Source: Picochlorum sp. 'celeri'
Taxonomy: Eukaryota; Chlorophyta; Trebouxiophyceae
Length of the DNA: 64,000 nucleotides
NCBI GenBank assembly: GCA_010909725.1
Contig: JAACMV010000017.1
Span: forward strand, 930,001 to 994,000
Direction: 5' to 3'
Part shown: one piece after another, positions 9,758-20,221 of the stretch
Layout of the letters: every line of letters starts with the position of its first letter
Position numbering within the stretch: the stretch's first letter is position 1
Made by a program: the position numbers and the translations under genes
Notes under the pieces: model-generated
What the model was told of the DNA's origin: nothing
The model's database searches: none
What the model saw: the letters and a program-made list of their open reading frames with translations, nothing else

Positions 9758-12379
9758 TTACAAGTATACACAGCCCCCGCCAGGCAGAGCACAGAGAGGT
9801 GACCACCATCTTCTAGCAAGATGGAAGGTGTCTTGTTCTCCTTTAGCGAGGAGAGACTCGTCTTTCTCCAAGAATTCTTTAATGCATTTATTTCGTGTTT
9901 CTACAAGCGACTGTTCTATCCGAGGTTTATAGAAGAGGTCCATGGCTCTCTTTGGCCGCACGTTGATTAATGCCTGTTTGGTGCCACTACCCTCAGTTGC
10001 TCTTGAATTCTCCTGGTTGATGTATCTCCTCCAAGCAAACGAAACAATCACATCATCACACGCTCCATGCTGATTTATAATGGAATCGATGGATTGGTAC
10101 TCTGGAAGACCCTTTACCAGTGATGGAATCTTGTCAAAATCCACCAAGAGCATTCCAGAAAGCAGGAGATTAAACTGCTTCTTCCTATGGGTTATTCGAT
10201 CGTCCCATAAAACGATTCTCGAATTCTGAAATCGCTCTGCATATCCTGGAGTTATTCCATACATTGCATGGGGCTGCAATCTCCACGCAGCAAAAGCTGC
10301 CTCTACATCAGAGCACGGGAGCAGCATACCAGCTTTAATCACAACAACAGCACGCGTTGTTACTTTGTAGTTGATATCATACAAGCGGCTGTTGTTCACG
10401 GCCAATGGTCGATAATATGGAAACTTCTTTTGAAAGTATTCCATTGCTCCTTTGTCTTTGGGCGAATGATTGACGAGGACCTCTGCAGTTGATGGGCACT
10501 TACCATAATTCTTAATCTGTGTGTACAAAATCTTTTCAGCATCGCTCTTTCTCATATGGACACGCGAGTCAATTTTTTCGATGACAACAGTATATGTACT
10601 GAATGTACCATTCACTATTAATCGAGACAAGTGGGGATCCACATTTCTCGACAGAATACTACCGTAATACTGGTGATGGCATGTCCACACAATCAAAACG
10701 AATGTTCCATACACAATGCCAACCATAATCGCAGCCCCTATGAATCTATCTGCCACTAGTTTAGATCTTGATTTTCTAGGCTTTAAATCTTTTGTTTTAC
10801 TGGAGAATGGATCCGCAAAATCGATTCTGGTGGACTGGAACATGCTACCAAGCTTCCAAAGTGTCAATCGAAGGCTGCGGTACAACTTCCTGGCCTGATT
10901 GTATAGTTTGCCCTCGGAGATCTCCTTACTACGAGTTCTCCTGAGCTGTATTCTGACAGAATGCAAATTGCTATCCATTGCGTTCATATGTCGACGGGTG
11001 CCATAGATCAGATTCCTGGCGAATACGGCAAGTGCTGCAGAGCAAACCAATATGTACAGTTTGTATCTATTTGGCCTTGATATGGTTGTTGGAGCCGAGT
11101 AATCTCCATCTAATGCACCCAACCAAGATCCATCAGCTAGTTGTATCACATCTACATGATGTCGGCGTAAGCTGTTCCAAGCTCCTGCTCCTTTCCTCAC
11201 CCGCCCTGCTTGAAACTTGACACGTTTTTGTACAAAATCACCAGGGCTCAAACTATCAATTCGGAACGCTAAAACGTCTCTCCCGTAGACACCAGCGCAA
11301 TCCTGTCCAAAACGATATAGTTTGTCTCCCTGAAGGACGACACGACCCGCCATCCTGGCTCCAGATCCTTCATTGCCCACCATGACTGGATTCAGGAAAT
11401 GAGAGGACCATGGGCCCAGTGGGGTCTCTGCATGGTACACGTGTAGTTCGATTGCAGACGCCGAACCAGACATTTTCCTCCCTTTCGATGTATCATCAGT
11501 AACAAATAAATACCATAAGCCTTCCCACTGTACAATAGATGGGTTCACGACCGGAGAATCCAAGAGAACTGACACAGCCTCCCATTCCAAGGGAAACTCA
11601 ATAGCCTTGTACAGAGTCAATTTCCCAGATTTGCTTGCCTCAGGCAGCATGTACACATCACCATTCCATTCGAAAATGAATGGATACGAGAGATACCAAT
11701 CTTCAGCCAACGCGATCCCCAAGTACTTCCAAGAAGAGCCAGATGAATCACTCCGTGCAACCCCAATCTCCCCCTTCCCACGGATGGCATTCTTGGTTGC
11801 AAAAAATAGATACAATGGCTTTGGTATTGCATCGGCAATCTTGTTATTATGCAAACGTACATCCGAATCTGTGCTAACCCATTCCTCCGCCTCCTCTTCC
11901 TCTCGTACTTCAGCATTACTGGCAGCCTTGTGCACAACCTCTGTTCCAGGGCTGTACATGAAAGGGTCGGACACATATGCGCTGCTTGAATGCAATTTCA
12001 GATTCGCCATGAGATGCTGACACGTCAACACAGGATTCGATACCGGCCACGCTCGCGACCTACCGTCGTCATATCGTGGCGACCAGGACTCTATGGGAGT
12101 CAAATTCAATGGAGAAGGGCCAGCAAACAAGCCGATTGACCACCTTCCATCCTCGTCGATATCGCACGGACGACCCTCCAAGGCACGCGAGATTGCACTG
12201 TATCCAATGCCTTTCGCAAAGTCCTGAACACGGAAACCATGTCCCGAAGATGCCGTCCACTCATCAACATGCCCAAAGAAGAACCCCTCACCCTGCTGCC
12301 CAGGGAGAAAGACCAACCCCAACAGGAGGGCCCCCACGAACGACACTACAACTATAACTCCTTTCTTGTACTTCCACAT
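9758..12379 (-). CDS. GINT1-like glycosyltransferase, GT64 C-terminal domain
   Basis: An 873-residue Golgi-type membrane protein with the two-part layout of plant GINT1 (glucosamine inositolphosphorylceramide transferase): an N-terminal signal anchor (about residues 7-26), a luminal propeller-like domain (PLYLFFATKN, YPFIFEWNGDVYMLPEAS, NPSIVQWEGLWYLF), two further hydrophobic segments near residues 455 and 565, and a GT64 (exostosin C-terminal) domain from about 590. In GT64 enzymes the metal-binding DxD follows a short beta strand; here the matching place reads VVVIKAGMLLP, so Lys-Ala-Gly (682-684) replaces the acidic triplet. The later GACDDVIVSFAWR block is kept. The start is ATG at 12379; the upstream GTG is ignored. 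It may be inactive or use another nucleotide-binding mode. Confidence 0.82.
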   Translation of the reverse strand: MWKYKKGVIVVVSFVGALLLGLVFLPGQQGEGFFFGHVDEWTASSGHGFRVQDFAKGIGYSAISRALEGRPCDIDEDGRWSIGLFAGPSPLNLTPIESWSPRYDDGRSRAWPVSNPVLTCQHLMANLKLHSSSAYVSDPFMYSPGTEVVHKAASNAEVREEEEAEEWVSTDSDVRLHNNKIADAIPKPLYLFFATKNAIRGKGEIGVARSDSSGSSWKYLGIALAEDWYLSYPFIFEWNGDVYMLPEASKSGKLTLYKAIEFPLEWEAVSVLLDSPVVNPSIVQWEGLWYLFVTDDTSKGRKMSGSASAIELHVYHAETPLGPWSSHFLNPVMVGNEGSGARMAGRVVLQGDKLYRFGQDCAGVYGRDVLAFRIDSLSPGDFVQKRVKFQAGRVRKGAGAWNSLRRHHVDVIQLADGSWLGALDGDYSAPTTISRPNRYKLYILVCSAALAVFARNLIYGTRRHMNAMDSNLHSVRIQLRRTRSKEISEGKLYNQARKLYRSLRLTLWKLGSMFQSTRIDFADPFSSKTKDLKPRKSRSKLVADRFIGAAIMVGIVYGTFVLIVWTCHHQYYGSILSRNVDPHLSRLIVNGTFSTYTVVIEKIDSRVHMRKSDAEKILYTQIKNYGKCPSTAEVLVNHSPKDKGAMEYFQKKFPYYRPLAVNNSRLYDINYKVTTRAVVVIKAGMLLPCSDVEAAFAAWRLQPHAMYGITPGYAERFQNSRIVLWDDRITHRKKQFNLLLSGMLLVDFDKIPSLVKGLPEYQSIDSIINQHGACDDVIVSFAWRRYINQENSRATEGSGTKQALINVRPKRAMDLFYKPRIEQSLVETRNKCIKEFLEKDESLLAKGEQDTFHLARRWWSPLCALPGGGCVYL

Positions 12380-12817
12380 AGAATCCGTATCATATACCTC
12401 ATGATACCCCACAAGTGCAGTCGTGTAACCCCAAAAACCAAAAAAAAGAAAAAGGTGTTCGAATAAGCGAATAGACCGACCTCAACCCTTTTCCGAATAT
12501 CAATCACGTCTCTTGATAAGGCTGTAATATATATGAAGAATATATTTCAGCTTGAGGATGCCCGTGGTCTCATCATCATTGTGTACCACTTCCGATAGTT
12601 GTCGATGTCTTTGAAAGAGGCGCGACCTGCAGAATTCAAGTTTTTTCATTTTCGAATTAAGAATAGATGCATGTGCTGATTTCCCCTTGCTTTCAGCATA
12701 CCATAATGCAAAATCATATGTATTGAGAGCTATTGTATGGATACATGTTCTGTAGCCTTGTATTGGGTACCCTTGAGCTTGCTTGAGTGACACAAGGCTG
12801 TTCGGCATGGATACAGC
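12380..12817. promoter_or_regulatory. divergent promoter region, GINT1-like / STK19
   Basis: 438 bp between divergent starts. An A-rich run (AAAAACCAAAAAAAAG-like) lies at about 12430-12455. No RNA gene or clear regulatory palindrome recognised. Confidence 0.4.
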
Positions 12818-13925
12818 ATGGCACGTGAAGAAAAACGGTTGCAGGATGCGGAGGGATTAGAAAAATTGTGTAGCGAGGCGGAAGGGGGTCAGGGAAGGAA
12901 GAGGATGAAGACTGGCGTGCCAGGGGCACCTGGTGAGTGTCAACAGGCTCCAGCAGTGGATTGGGGTGATGATGAGGTCGAAGAACATGATGCTGTGTGT
13001 GATGTTCTTGCTGCGATTCGGCTGTTGAGAAGCGAGTTTCCAATGTGTCCATTTGTGTTGAAGTCACATGTGTATACTGTTGTGAGGGATAAGACGGATG
13101 CTGATGTGCAGTTGGACCATTTACGAAGGACAAACGCGATACGAGTTTTGCATATACCTACAGAATGGGACGAAGGATATGTAGAAACGTCAGAGTATTG
13201 CAACGTGATTCGGAACTGCATGGAAGGGTGCAGTGGGAGATTGAGATCAGTGTTGGAATGGTTCAAGGATGATGTGGTGCCTAGACATACTGCATCGACT
13301 ATTGCCGAAGAGGATTTGAAACGATGGCTCTCAGTCCCAAAGGGAATGGAAGGGTACGTATGTGTGTTGATGAAAGGCTCCATGTGTTAGTGCCAAGTGC
13401 ATGGCAACATAATCATCATGTGCTGGGGTGTGCAACTGGCCCATGACAATCATCTTGCCAAAAATGATGGACACGTGCATCGTACACAATAGTCATAGAG
13501 CGCACTGGACCATGAGAGAATCATCGTACGGAAGCATGTGATATGATGTGATGGGTGTGTCAGACATGTCTTTGTGCAGGAAAGGGGTCCGAAGAGGTGT
13601 GACAGACAAGGATATTGATCTGCTGATGCAGCAGTCATTGCTTCAAAGAGATAGCTCATTGTCATCTCACGGGCAGCGATTCGTGTTTTGTCTTCCCGGA
13701 TCAGGGCATGTTGTGAAATCACTACTTGCTGGCAGGAGAGAACTGCTATCCATTATAAAGAGAAAAAAATATGGGCAGATGCTACAGTCAAAAATACAAC
13801 AAATAAAGCTAAAAAGCTCACACTTGAATATTGGATGGCATTTAAAAGATTTAATAGGGTCTGGTGTAGTGCATGTAGAAGACACCACGGTTGGGCCTCT
13901 CATACGGGTTGTTCAAGACAGCTAG
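12818..13925 (+). CDS. STK19: STK19 homologue, winged-helix DNA-repair factor (one intron)
   Basis: Matches STK19, once called a kinase but now regarded as a DNA-binding winged-helix protein of transcription-coupled repair. Exon 1 carries FPMCPFVLKSHVYTVVRDKT and LDHLRRTNAIRVLHIP; exon 2 carries FCLPGSGHVVKSLLAGRREL, KRKKYGQML and HLKDLIGSGVVHVEDT, all characteristic STK19 blocks. They lie in different frames and join cleanly through a 226-bp intron, 13354-13579 (donor GTACGT, acceptor TTTGTGCAG), giving 293 residues. A basic KRMK patch near residue 30 may be a nuclear signal. It is convergent with DNA polymerase eta, 26 bp apart. The splice is inferred from frame, consensus and homology. Confidence 0.85.
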
Positions 13926-13951
13926 CTGACGATTCAATCAAATTCATGTAT

Positions 13952-15544
13952 TCATTTGGGCTGAAAAAATTTTTGAATGCCCCCCGTTTTTATTCGTTTG
14001 GATACTTGCTGATTCTTTTGAGTTATATTTGCTTTCGATTTTTCTAGCCTGTGCAGCATGGATGCTTCTCTCAATAGTTTTTCCTGCTCCTCGACATTCA
14101 CACTGTCGAGCAGAGGGCAAGAGATACCATCCTGTTTCTCCTCTACTTTGGAATCCAGATGCACTGAAGTCTTTTGGGCCGTATTATCATCGCAAGAAGA
14201 TATTTCCTTTCTTTTGACCTGCGTTAAAAATCTCGTGATTGCCTTGGATTCATTTGGGCATTCAACAAAGTCTGAGGCACTTAACGCCAGGCGTACACAA
14301 GGCATTGCCTCTGATGCACACCTGGTTTTGAAAATTTCCATAGCTGCCTCCGTCAAAATCTTCTTGCATGGCATCTGGGGTGGCATCCTTGGCATTGGAG
14401 ACTGCCTTGTTCTATCTGATGAGAATTGACCAGCCTTCTTCGGCTGCTGCCTGAAATGGACCCCGAGCGTCTTTGGCCTTCTATTATATGTCTCATAATC
14501 CGATTTCATTCTAGGAGCAAGCTCTGCTGCCAAAATAGAAATCCACCGCTCTATCACTGTGATATCGCTTGATGCTGCAAACGATTTTGCTGCAAGCATA
14601 CTTTTTTGCTTCTCTCTCTCCTTCACATCCTCTGAATCCCTTCCCTGTATCATATCATGGACCCAAGAAGATTTCTCAGTCCCAAACTTTGCAACAAGTG
14701 CATTATACGGAATCGAATGAACATCTGCCACGACAAGCTCGCGACCAGAGTCCTCAATGTAACCTTTACAAAGGCTCGCCAATTCTTCCCCAAATTTGCC
14801 CCCCAACAATCGCAATTTTCTGAGTGGCAACTCTGACATTAACTCTTGAACCACTCTAGGCCGTATGAGAGTTTGTTGATTGGGCTTATTCTTCGCTGAA
14901 CCAATTTTAGCCAACAATTTGTTCACTGAAATTCCAGCAGAAGAAGAAAACCCAGTCTTTGTCTGTATCGCTCCACGCAATCTCGACGCGATCATCGCAC
15001 CATATGATAGCCTTTTCTCGATCACATCCAGAGGATCGAGGGACCCTGTCCCATACACAACGCTTCCCCAGGAAAACAAAGGCTGCCCCTCAGAATCTCT
15101 TCCAGGTCTGTCTGCCTCAAACTTTGGCATCTCCAAATCCACCAAATCCGTCACATCAATGTAAACTTCATCAATACTAGCCTTTTCGATTCTTGAATTA
15201 GGCACCTCAGTATGTAGAACATCCAAAATCTCTGCATTTGCCAGTCGATATCGTTCTAAACAAGCCTTTTGAGTCAGTCTCACCTTGTCCACCGGACCAT
15301 CGAGGGAATCACCATCTCCAATCGTTTGCACATGAACCAACCTAATATTTGGACAAATTGCCAATGCTTCAGTTGTCCTCATATGCCGCGTGACCCCTTG
15401 TTCTCTTGCTGGATAGTTTACAGCTATTAAACCATCCCATTGCTGAACTGCGAGTGGCACCTCCCTTGGGATCCCTAATCTCCTATGTTCTACTTGACAA
15501 TAGAAACAGTCCAAATCGATGTGCAAAATTATCCGATCGTCCAT
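13952..15544 (-). CDS. POLH: DNA polymerase eta (Y family)
   Basis: A translesion polymerase that in other eukaryotes copies past UV dimers. Catalytic acids are Asp10 (HIDLDCFYCQVE) and Asp125/Glu126 (KASIDEVYID); NYPAREQGVTRHM is the finger motif typical of eta. The palm, thumb (LLAKIGSAKNKPNQQT) and little-finger regions are complete. The C-terminus ends in a PCNA-binding-like motif, GGIQKFFQP, but lacks the consensus Gln at position 1. I see no ubiquitin-binding zinc finger, which is usual in animals but not universal. The start is ATG at 15544, ten residues before the first catalytic Asp; an upstream GTG-initiated extension is disregarded. Confidence 0.93.
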   Translation of the reverse strand: MDDRIILHIDLDCFYCQVEHRRLGIPREVPLAVQQWDGLIAVNYPAREQGVTRHMRTTEALAICPNIRLVHVQTIGDGDSLDGPVDKVRLTQKACLERYRLANAEILDVLHTEVPNSRIEKASIDEVYIDVTDLVDLEMPKFEADRPGRDSEGQPLFSWGSVVYGTGSLDPLDVIEKRLSYGAMIASRLRGAIQTKTGFSSSAGISVNKLLAKIGSAKNKPNQQTLIRPRVVQELMSELPLRKLRLLGGKFGEELASLCKGYIEDSGRELVVADVHSIPYNALVAKFGTEKSSWVHDMIQGRDSEDVKEREKQKSMLAAKSFAASSDITVIERWISILAAELAPRMKSDYETYNRRPKTLGVHFRQQPKKAGQFSSDRTRQSPMPRMPPQMPCKKILTEAAMEIFKTRCASEAMPCVRLALSASDFVECPNESKAITRFLTQVKRKEISSCDDNTAQKTSVHLDSKVEEKQDGISCPLLDSVNVEEQEKLLREASMLHRLEKSKANITQKNQQVSKRIKTGGIQKFFQPK

Positions 15545-16204
15545 GTGGGCGAGCGCAAACGCCTTCAAAATACTGTACAATATTTCACTCTGGACAACTC
15601 TACTTTGAAAACGCCTACACAGGATGGAATATCCATTCACTGGAATGATACATATCCATTATTCTATTCGATTACAATGATAATAATAGTTTTTAATCAT
15701 GTGACAAGTAAGAACATTTTCATAACTTCATAACGTTGCTGTGAGTTGACCATTAATATTGATGGCCACCTCACCACATGCATCCTGTTCTTGTTGTTTA
15801 CTCTGTATCATCATTCATTGCTGTTGAATCAGCACATTTATGTGGACATGCCACTCTTCTTGGACTTTACGATAGTAAACGCTTCGGGACAACCCACATA
15901 CAACTCTGTTCTCACGATAGCGACCTAGACAATGCACAGTATACTACTCTTGTAAAATGAGTGCCTAAGCTCAAAACTCAAAACCTCGACTGGGGAAAGA
16001 AAGCATCCCAGAAATCTCTACCCAAAAATAAAAAAAAACCAGTGGCATCTTTGCATACCCTTCTCACGCAGGTGATGTGCAAATCCATCAACCCTGCTCC
16101 AAAATAATCTATGCAATACGAAATATGGGAATAAAACCCATCGAAGAAAAAAAAGTCCAAAGAGCTTGCATGTAATTTGCGGCGTTGCTCGCAAAAGAAT
16201 GCTA
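15545..16204. other. intergenic between POLH start and cyclin stop
   Basis: 660 bp holding the POLH promoter and the cyclin 3' end, both genes being on the minus strand. It is A+T-rich with several A-runs around 16020-16150. No coding frame with homology and no RNA gene recognised. Confidence 0.5.
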
Positions 16205-17050
16205 TTATGCATCTGTATCCAGAATGGGTCCCAATCTCCATTCAAGTTTAGACAAGCATCGAGCCTCCAAGTCACAAGCGGTTTCCTCCGAGACGTAGGA
16301 ATCAAGCATAGAAAACAAAAGTGCACTGAGAAGTCTCTTGTACTTGATGCGATCAGCGAACTTTGCTGCAATGTAAATGCATGTTGTGTAAATGACCAGT
16401 AGGCCTGTATTGGTGGGTGAGTACACAGCTCTCATCCGTGTCTGCACATCCCCATTTTTCTCATTATAAGTCTGTACAAACCATCCTGTTTCACGAGCTG
16501 CAGCCTTCATGGAAGGCTTCTTCTCCAACAGGCGCTGAAAGTATGACGCCCCAAGAGCCACAGATATCGCATCAATGTCGCAATAATCGAAAATTGGGAG
16601 CATTGGACAGCTGTAGTCAACTGGAATAAACTCTCCCGTACCGGGCAATTTGCACTTGGAAATACTGTCGTTCGCCTTGTCGATGTTCTGGCAAAGCACC
16701 GCATGGGGGCGCACCTGCCCTGGCATCCATGACTGCAGGTGGCGGATACACTTGTGGATGAACGCTTCTCTTTCGCTCTCTCGAGCAGAAACTGGGTGTA
16801 AAATAGATCGTGGACTGCCATAGAATGCCTCAGTTGTATCCACAGAGCTCGAATCCGACATCAAGCTCACCATCTCGGTGTCACCACTTGCTTCAATTGG
16901 AACTCCGTTGACTGAAGGCACCACCTTGAATGCCTTCTGCGACAAAGGCGCCCCATCTTCCGATTCGCAGCACACGTGCACCTTCTCCCCCATTTTATTC
17001 TCCCGACAGGTCGAATCTTCAGGCTTTCGCTTGTTCAGCAAGAACCTCAT
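16205..17050 (-). CDS. cyclin-box protein
   Basis: A 281-residue protein whose C-terminal 130 residues form a cyclin box: DIDAISVALGASYFQRLLEK, then TGLLVIYTTCIYIAAKFADR (the helix-3 ATC--IA-K pattern) and CLSKLEWRLGP (helix 5). The N-terminal half is Ser/Glu-rich and probably disordered; no destruction box is obvious. It should activate a cyclin-dependent kinase, but the subclass cannot be fixed. It resembles small single-fold cyclins (PHO80/U type or an atypical cell-cycle cyclin). ATG at 17050 is the start. Confidence 0.72.
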   Translation of the reverse strand: MRFLLNKRKPEDSTCRENKMGEKVHVCCESEDGAPLSQKAFKVVPSVNGVPIEASGDTEMVSLMSDSSSVDTTEAFYGSPRSILHPVSARESEREAFIHKCIRHLQSWMPGQVRPHAVLCQNIDKANDSISKCKLPGTGEFIPVDYSCPMLPIFDYCDIDAISVALGASYFQRLLEKKPSMKAAARETGWFVQTYNEKNGDVQTRMRAVYSPTNTGLLVIYTTCIYIAAKFADRIKYKRLLSALLFSMLDSYVSEETACDLEARCLSKLEWRLGPILDTDA

Positions 17051-17938
17051 CCTCGTACCAAATCTACTCTAGACTGAGATGTGGATTTCAATACCAACAC
17101 GTCCCTGATGAATAGCAGTAGAAAAACCAGATTTTTCATACAAAATAAAGGCTGCACCTGATGAAATGAAATATGCTCCTCCTTTCAAAGAGAACAGTGC
17201 AAAATAAGAAAACCCTGGAGAGACTCAAACACCCATCCAAGGACTCCAGATCTGTATGCCTATGTGGTATCTACGGCTGGATGGCAACGACCTACACAAC
17301 TATCTCCTTCCCTACAGCGACACACCCATGTCAAACGTGCGTTCAAAATGTAGACAGACTAATTCGAGGCACTCGCGAGGGTTGCGTCCAAGGGCACGAG
17401 GATCCGCGATGCGGGCACCAGAACCCAATTCCGCCTCCGATATTCCCTCAATGTACAATATAGAATAAATAAGACCCCCTACACATGCGTATAGGGCATG
17501 TGATGGAGACCTAACCCTCCCACGACAGGGGTTGATGATGCGGCCCTCGATTTGAAACAACCCCAACTGAAACCACGGACGTACAACTAGAATTCCAAGA
17601 ATGGAAAAACAATGCCTCACTATCCTATATAAAATATGAGAATTCATTTATACCAATCCCACCCATCTCCCGCCCACTCTAGTACATCCATCAGAGAATC
17701 TACAGATGAGGAGGCGCCAAGGGGTTTTGCATGGGGCGCTCTCTCAAGATATGGGCACCTGCCATCCACACGGTTTGGTTGCTACACCCTCCTCCTCATT
17801 CACCACATAGTTTTTTCATCAATGTGTTTCTATACATCTAGGATAGGGCACTCACAGATATGATGACAGGAGCAGCATGCCTCCAACTGCATGATGCTCT
17901 CTGCAGCTTATTATCTGATCAGAGATCTCCCTGAAGAA

Positions 17939-17959
17939 GAGAGAGAGAGAGAGAGAGAG
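17939..17959. repeat. (GA)n microsatellite
   Basis: An uninterrupted GA repeat of about ten units. Confidence 0.95.
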
Positions 17960-17971
17960 CGCCACCCTGAG

Positions 17972-18004
17972 GGCGGGATATCGGTGCGCGCGCACACGTC
18001 CGCC
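17972..18004. repeat. nested GC-rich palindrome
   Basis: GTGCGCGCGCAC (17984-17995) is a perfect 12-bp palindrome flanked by the complementary arms GGCGG (17972-17976) and CCGCC (18000-18004). It can form a cruciform or, if transcribed, a hairpin. The alternating purine-pyrimidine core could also adopt Z-DNA. Confidence 0.6.
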
Positions 18005-18434
18005 ATACCCACCCTCAACACCCCCAAATGGTTTCTTGGAGATGAATTCTATGCATATGTTCCACCAATGAATTCCCTACCTCCCTCAATCCCGTCATCT
18101 TGGAGCGGGCTCTGCTGGTTGGTAGGAGCCTCTACGATGCTCACGCCGCAACCCTCAATTCCCCTTCCCCCGAGGCCAAACCCACCCGTTGGTAGCAAAA
18201 CCCGATATATAACATACCTGTGATAAAATTATTGAGCGCACGATGCAGATGACGCAGCAAAAGGTGTTTCCCGCTCGGCGTGGATCGTCCAACCTTTGAT
18301 GCTCTCGTACGGTTTAAGGATCCTATTTAGAGTTCACTCCAAAATGGGATGCAATTATCTACTGCTACTGAATTATTTGCAATTTTACTTTGGGTGGAGG
18401 GGGTATCTCGACCCACTTGGTCAAATCATTCGAA

Positions 18435-18563
18435 ATTTCCAATACCGTTGAATTACGAATTTGGAAATGCTCGAGTGGGAACTCGGCCGGAGAGGACCCT
18501 CTTCCATGCCGAGGATGGAGGCCTCAGCACTACGGGGTTTGGGCTCCGCGGTGACGCTGAGGC
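18435..18563. other. cluster of three hairpins, possible structured RNA
   Basis: Three successive perfect stems: ATTTCCAA/TTGGAAAT (18435-18442 with 18461-18468), CTCGGC/GCCGAG (18482-18487 with 18508-18513) and GCCTCAGC/GCTGAGGC (18521-18528 with 18556-18563). They lie 80-200 bp past the F-box stop. No family match. Confidence 0.3.
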
Positions 18564-18640
18564 AATTCATTCTGTGCGATAGATGTGGTAGCACTGAAGG
18601 TTTGCTCATATTCTTACACGATGCTTGCAGTCTGTATCCA

Positions 18641-18646
18641 TTTATT
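18641..18646 (-). promoter_or_regulatory. AATAAA poly(A) signal overlapping F-box stop codon
   Basis: On the minus strand the stop TAA (18644-18642) lies inside AATAAA, so the 3' UTR may be only a few tens of bases. Confidence 0.5.
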
Positions 18647-20054
18647 CATCATCCAGAGGCACGGCATTGCCCTGTGCATCATCATCATCATCGTCATCAT
18701 CGTCATAGATGAATACGCCACCTCGGTGGAATCGGTCCAATGATGCCTGCAATTCCCTCTCGTTTGGCTCAGGGATGTTCTCTAAACTGTCAAGGAATGC
18801 ATTGAACTGATGCTGGGTTGTGTACATTTCGCTCTCTGAGGAACTATCATCATATAGAGTCTCATATCCCAGTTTTTCTCCTGAGAACAGTTGCCTGTTT
18901 GCTGGGTCAAAACCATACGTCCAATTGCTCTGTTTTGAAAAGTCAGCATAAAATCCTGGTAGGGGATGGCCGGTGATGCATACTCTACCAAGGCAGGTAT
19001 AGTACTTGTTGTCAATTTCTTGGCGAGAATTTCTGCCTATCAGATCTATCCGTAGATAGCCACCAATGCAAAGTATTCCAGGTATATCAAAGCTCTGTAA
19101 TTCGTCTTCATTTCGTATGTCGTATTGTGGACTCGTCCATGTGGCCGTGGCCTCATCCCATTGGCCAGCAGGTACTGCTGCAGTATCATTTGATCTGGAA
19201 CGAATCCGTGCGACTATTTCCTGGGCTTGAGCATCTACATCTGCACTATTTTCATTTCTTTTTCTATATGTTTCCATTAATACCGTTTTTGAGAGAGTGA
19301 CACAGGCCCCATCAATGCCCAGGTCAGCAGCAGCAAGATCCACTTGCTGCATTGGGTTTAGCTTGGTGTGGTGTCTAAACATGGGAATTCCGCCAATTCT
19401 AAACTGTATCTTCTTAGAGCCGTAAATAGGAAATTCATCTTGGAACCATGCCTGGAATGGTCTCACAGAGATTGATTTGATGACACATACTGGCATATCC
19501 AATGCAAATGCCAGAGATTCTCCACTACTCTCATCATCACTACCGACAGACGACCAGTATGAAAACCCCCGTAAGCTTTTGACAATTGGAGAAAGTACAT
19601 TGTCGAGGTTTTCATGATTATTATCGTATGATGTGGCACAGAGTGGCCACATCCTCAGCCGAGCCTTGTCACCCCCCCATGACAACAATTTTGCGACATA
19701 CTTTTCTATGGCTGCGCGGCATGGTACGAGTGATGAATCATCTTGCGTACTATGTGTCATACACGGTGAATTTTTCTGTGTAGGGCAATCAGAATAGGAC
19801 AAACCATCTAGCAGGGCTCCTATATTCTTCACCTCTTTGGTGATACTATTCCAACAACTGCAACCTGTTATAACTCTTCGAATGCGTATGCAAGTCAACT
19901 CAAATGCAGAAAGATCTTCTACTCTATTCAAAAATGTACATATATGTGCAATGGAGTCATCCTGCGGTGCAGTACGACATGTTCGTCTTCATATAGTGCA
20001 CTGAAAACGGAAATTCTGCATCAAACGTACCGATAAATCCAAGATATTCATCAT
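18642..20054 (-). CDS. F-box protein, At4g00755-like (one intron)
   Basis: A substrate-receptor-type F-box protein. Joining exon 1 (20054-20031, eight codons beginning Met-Met-Asn) to exon 2 (19961-18642) over a 69-bp intron (donor GTACGTTTG, acceptor CACCGCAG) restores a full F-box: LDLSDDSIAHICTFL, then VEDLSAFELTCIRIRR and SCWNSI. The rest resembles the plant At4g00755 group: CVIKSISVRPFQAWFQDEFP, KIQFRIGG and LCIGGYLRIDLIGR with YYTCLGRVCITG, a region likely to bind targets. Total 447 residues. The C-terminus has nine consecutive Asp encoded by a GAT/GAC repeat. It is divergent from TCF25 with 167 bp between. The target is unknown. Confidence 0.85.
18679..18709. repeat. ATC/GTC trinucleotide repeat in coding sequence
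   Basis: The repeat encodes the Asp run near the C-terminus of the F-box protein. It is likely length-variable between strains. Confidence 0.8.
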
Positions 20055-20221
20055 TAAGATATTCTAATTGAATATGGATTGCCGTATGGCATTTGAAAAG
20101 CCTTGTGATCTGTCCCAGTGGGACAGCGTTTCTTATTTTGATAATTCTCGAGCGAGTCACGGCGGAATTCCGTCATGTCATCATCGAATGCAGTGCTATA
20201 CTCCAAATTATATTCCATAAA
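20055..20221. promoter_or_regulatory. short bidirectional promoter, F-box / TCF25
   Basis: 167 bp separate the divergent start codons, so regulatory sequence must be shared. No obvious TATA box. Confidence 0.4.

Larger units (their letters stand above)
17051..18641. other. gene-poor stretch, 1.6 kb
   Basis: The longest stretch without a recognisable gene. It holds a 21-bp GA microsatellite (17939-17959), a GC-rich palindrome region (17972-18004) and three hairpins in 130 bp (18435-18563). Open frames here (for example 17312-17647 on minus, 17891-18223 on plus) show no domain, coiled coil or codon pattern I trust. It may contain the cyclin promoter, a non-coding RNA or a gene with small exons. 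No tRNA, snRNA, RNase P or SRP motif was recognised. Confidence 0.6.

Noticed and set aside
17312..17647. 111-codon minus-strand frame
   Set aside because: No domain, low-complexity or targeting feature, and no plausible start context; it looks like random open frame.
17855..17925. ATGATGA ... CTGA pair resembling a C/D-box snoRNA
   Set aside because: The terminal stem next to the boxes does not form and no guide region could be recognised; such short motifs occur by chance.
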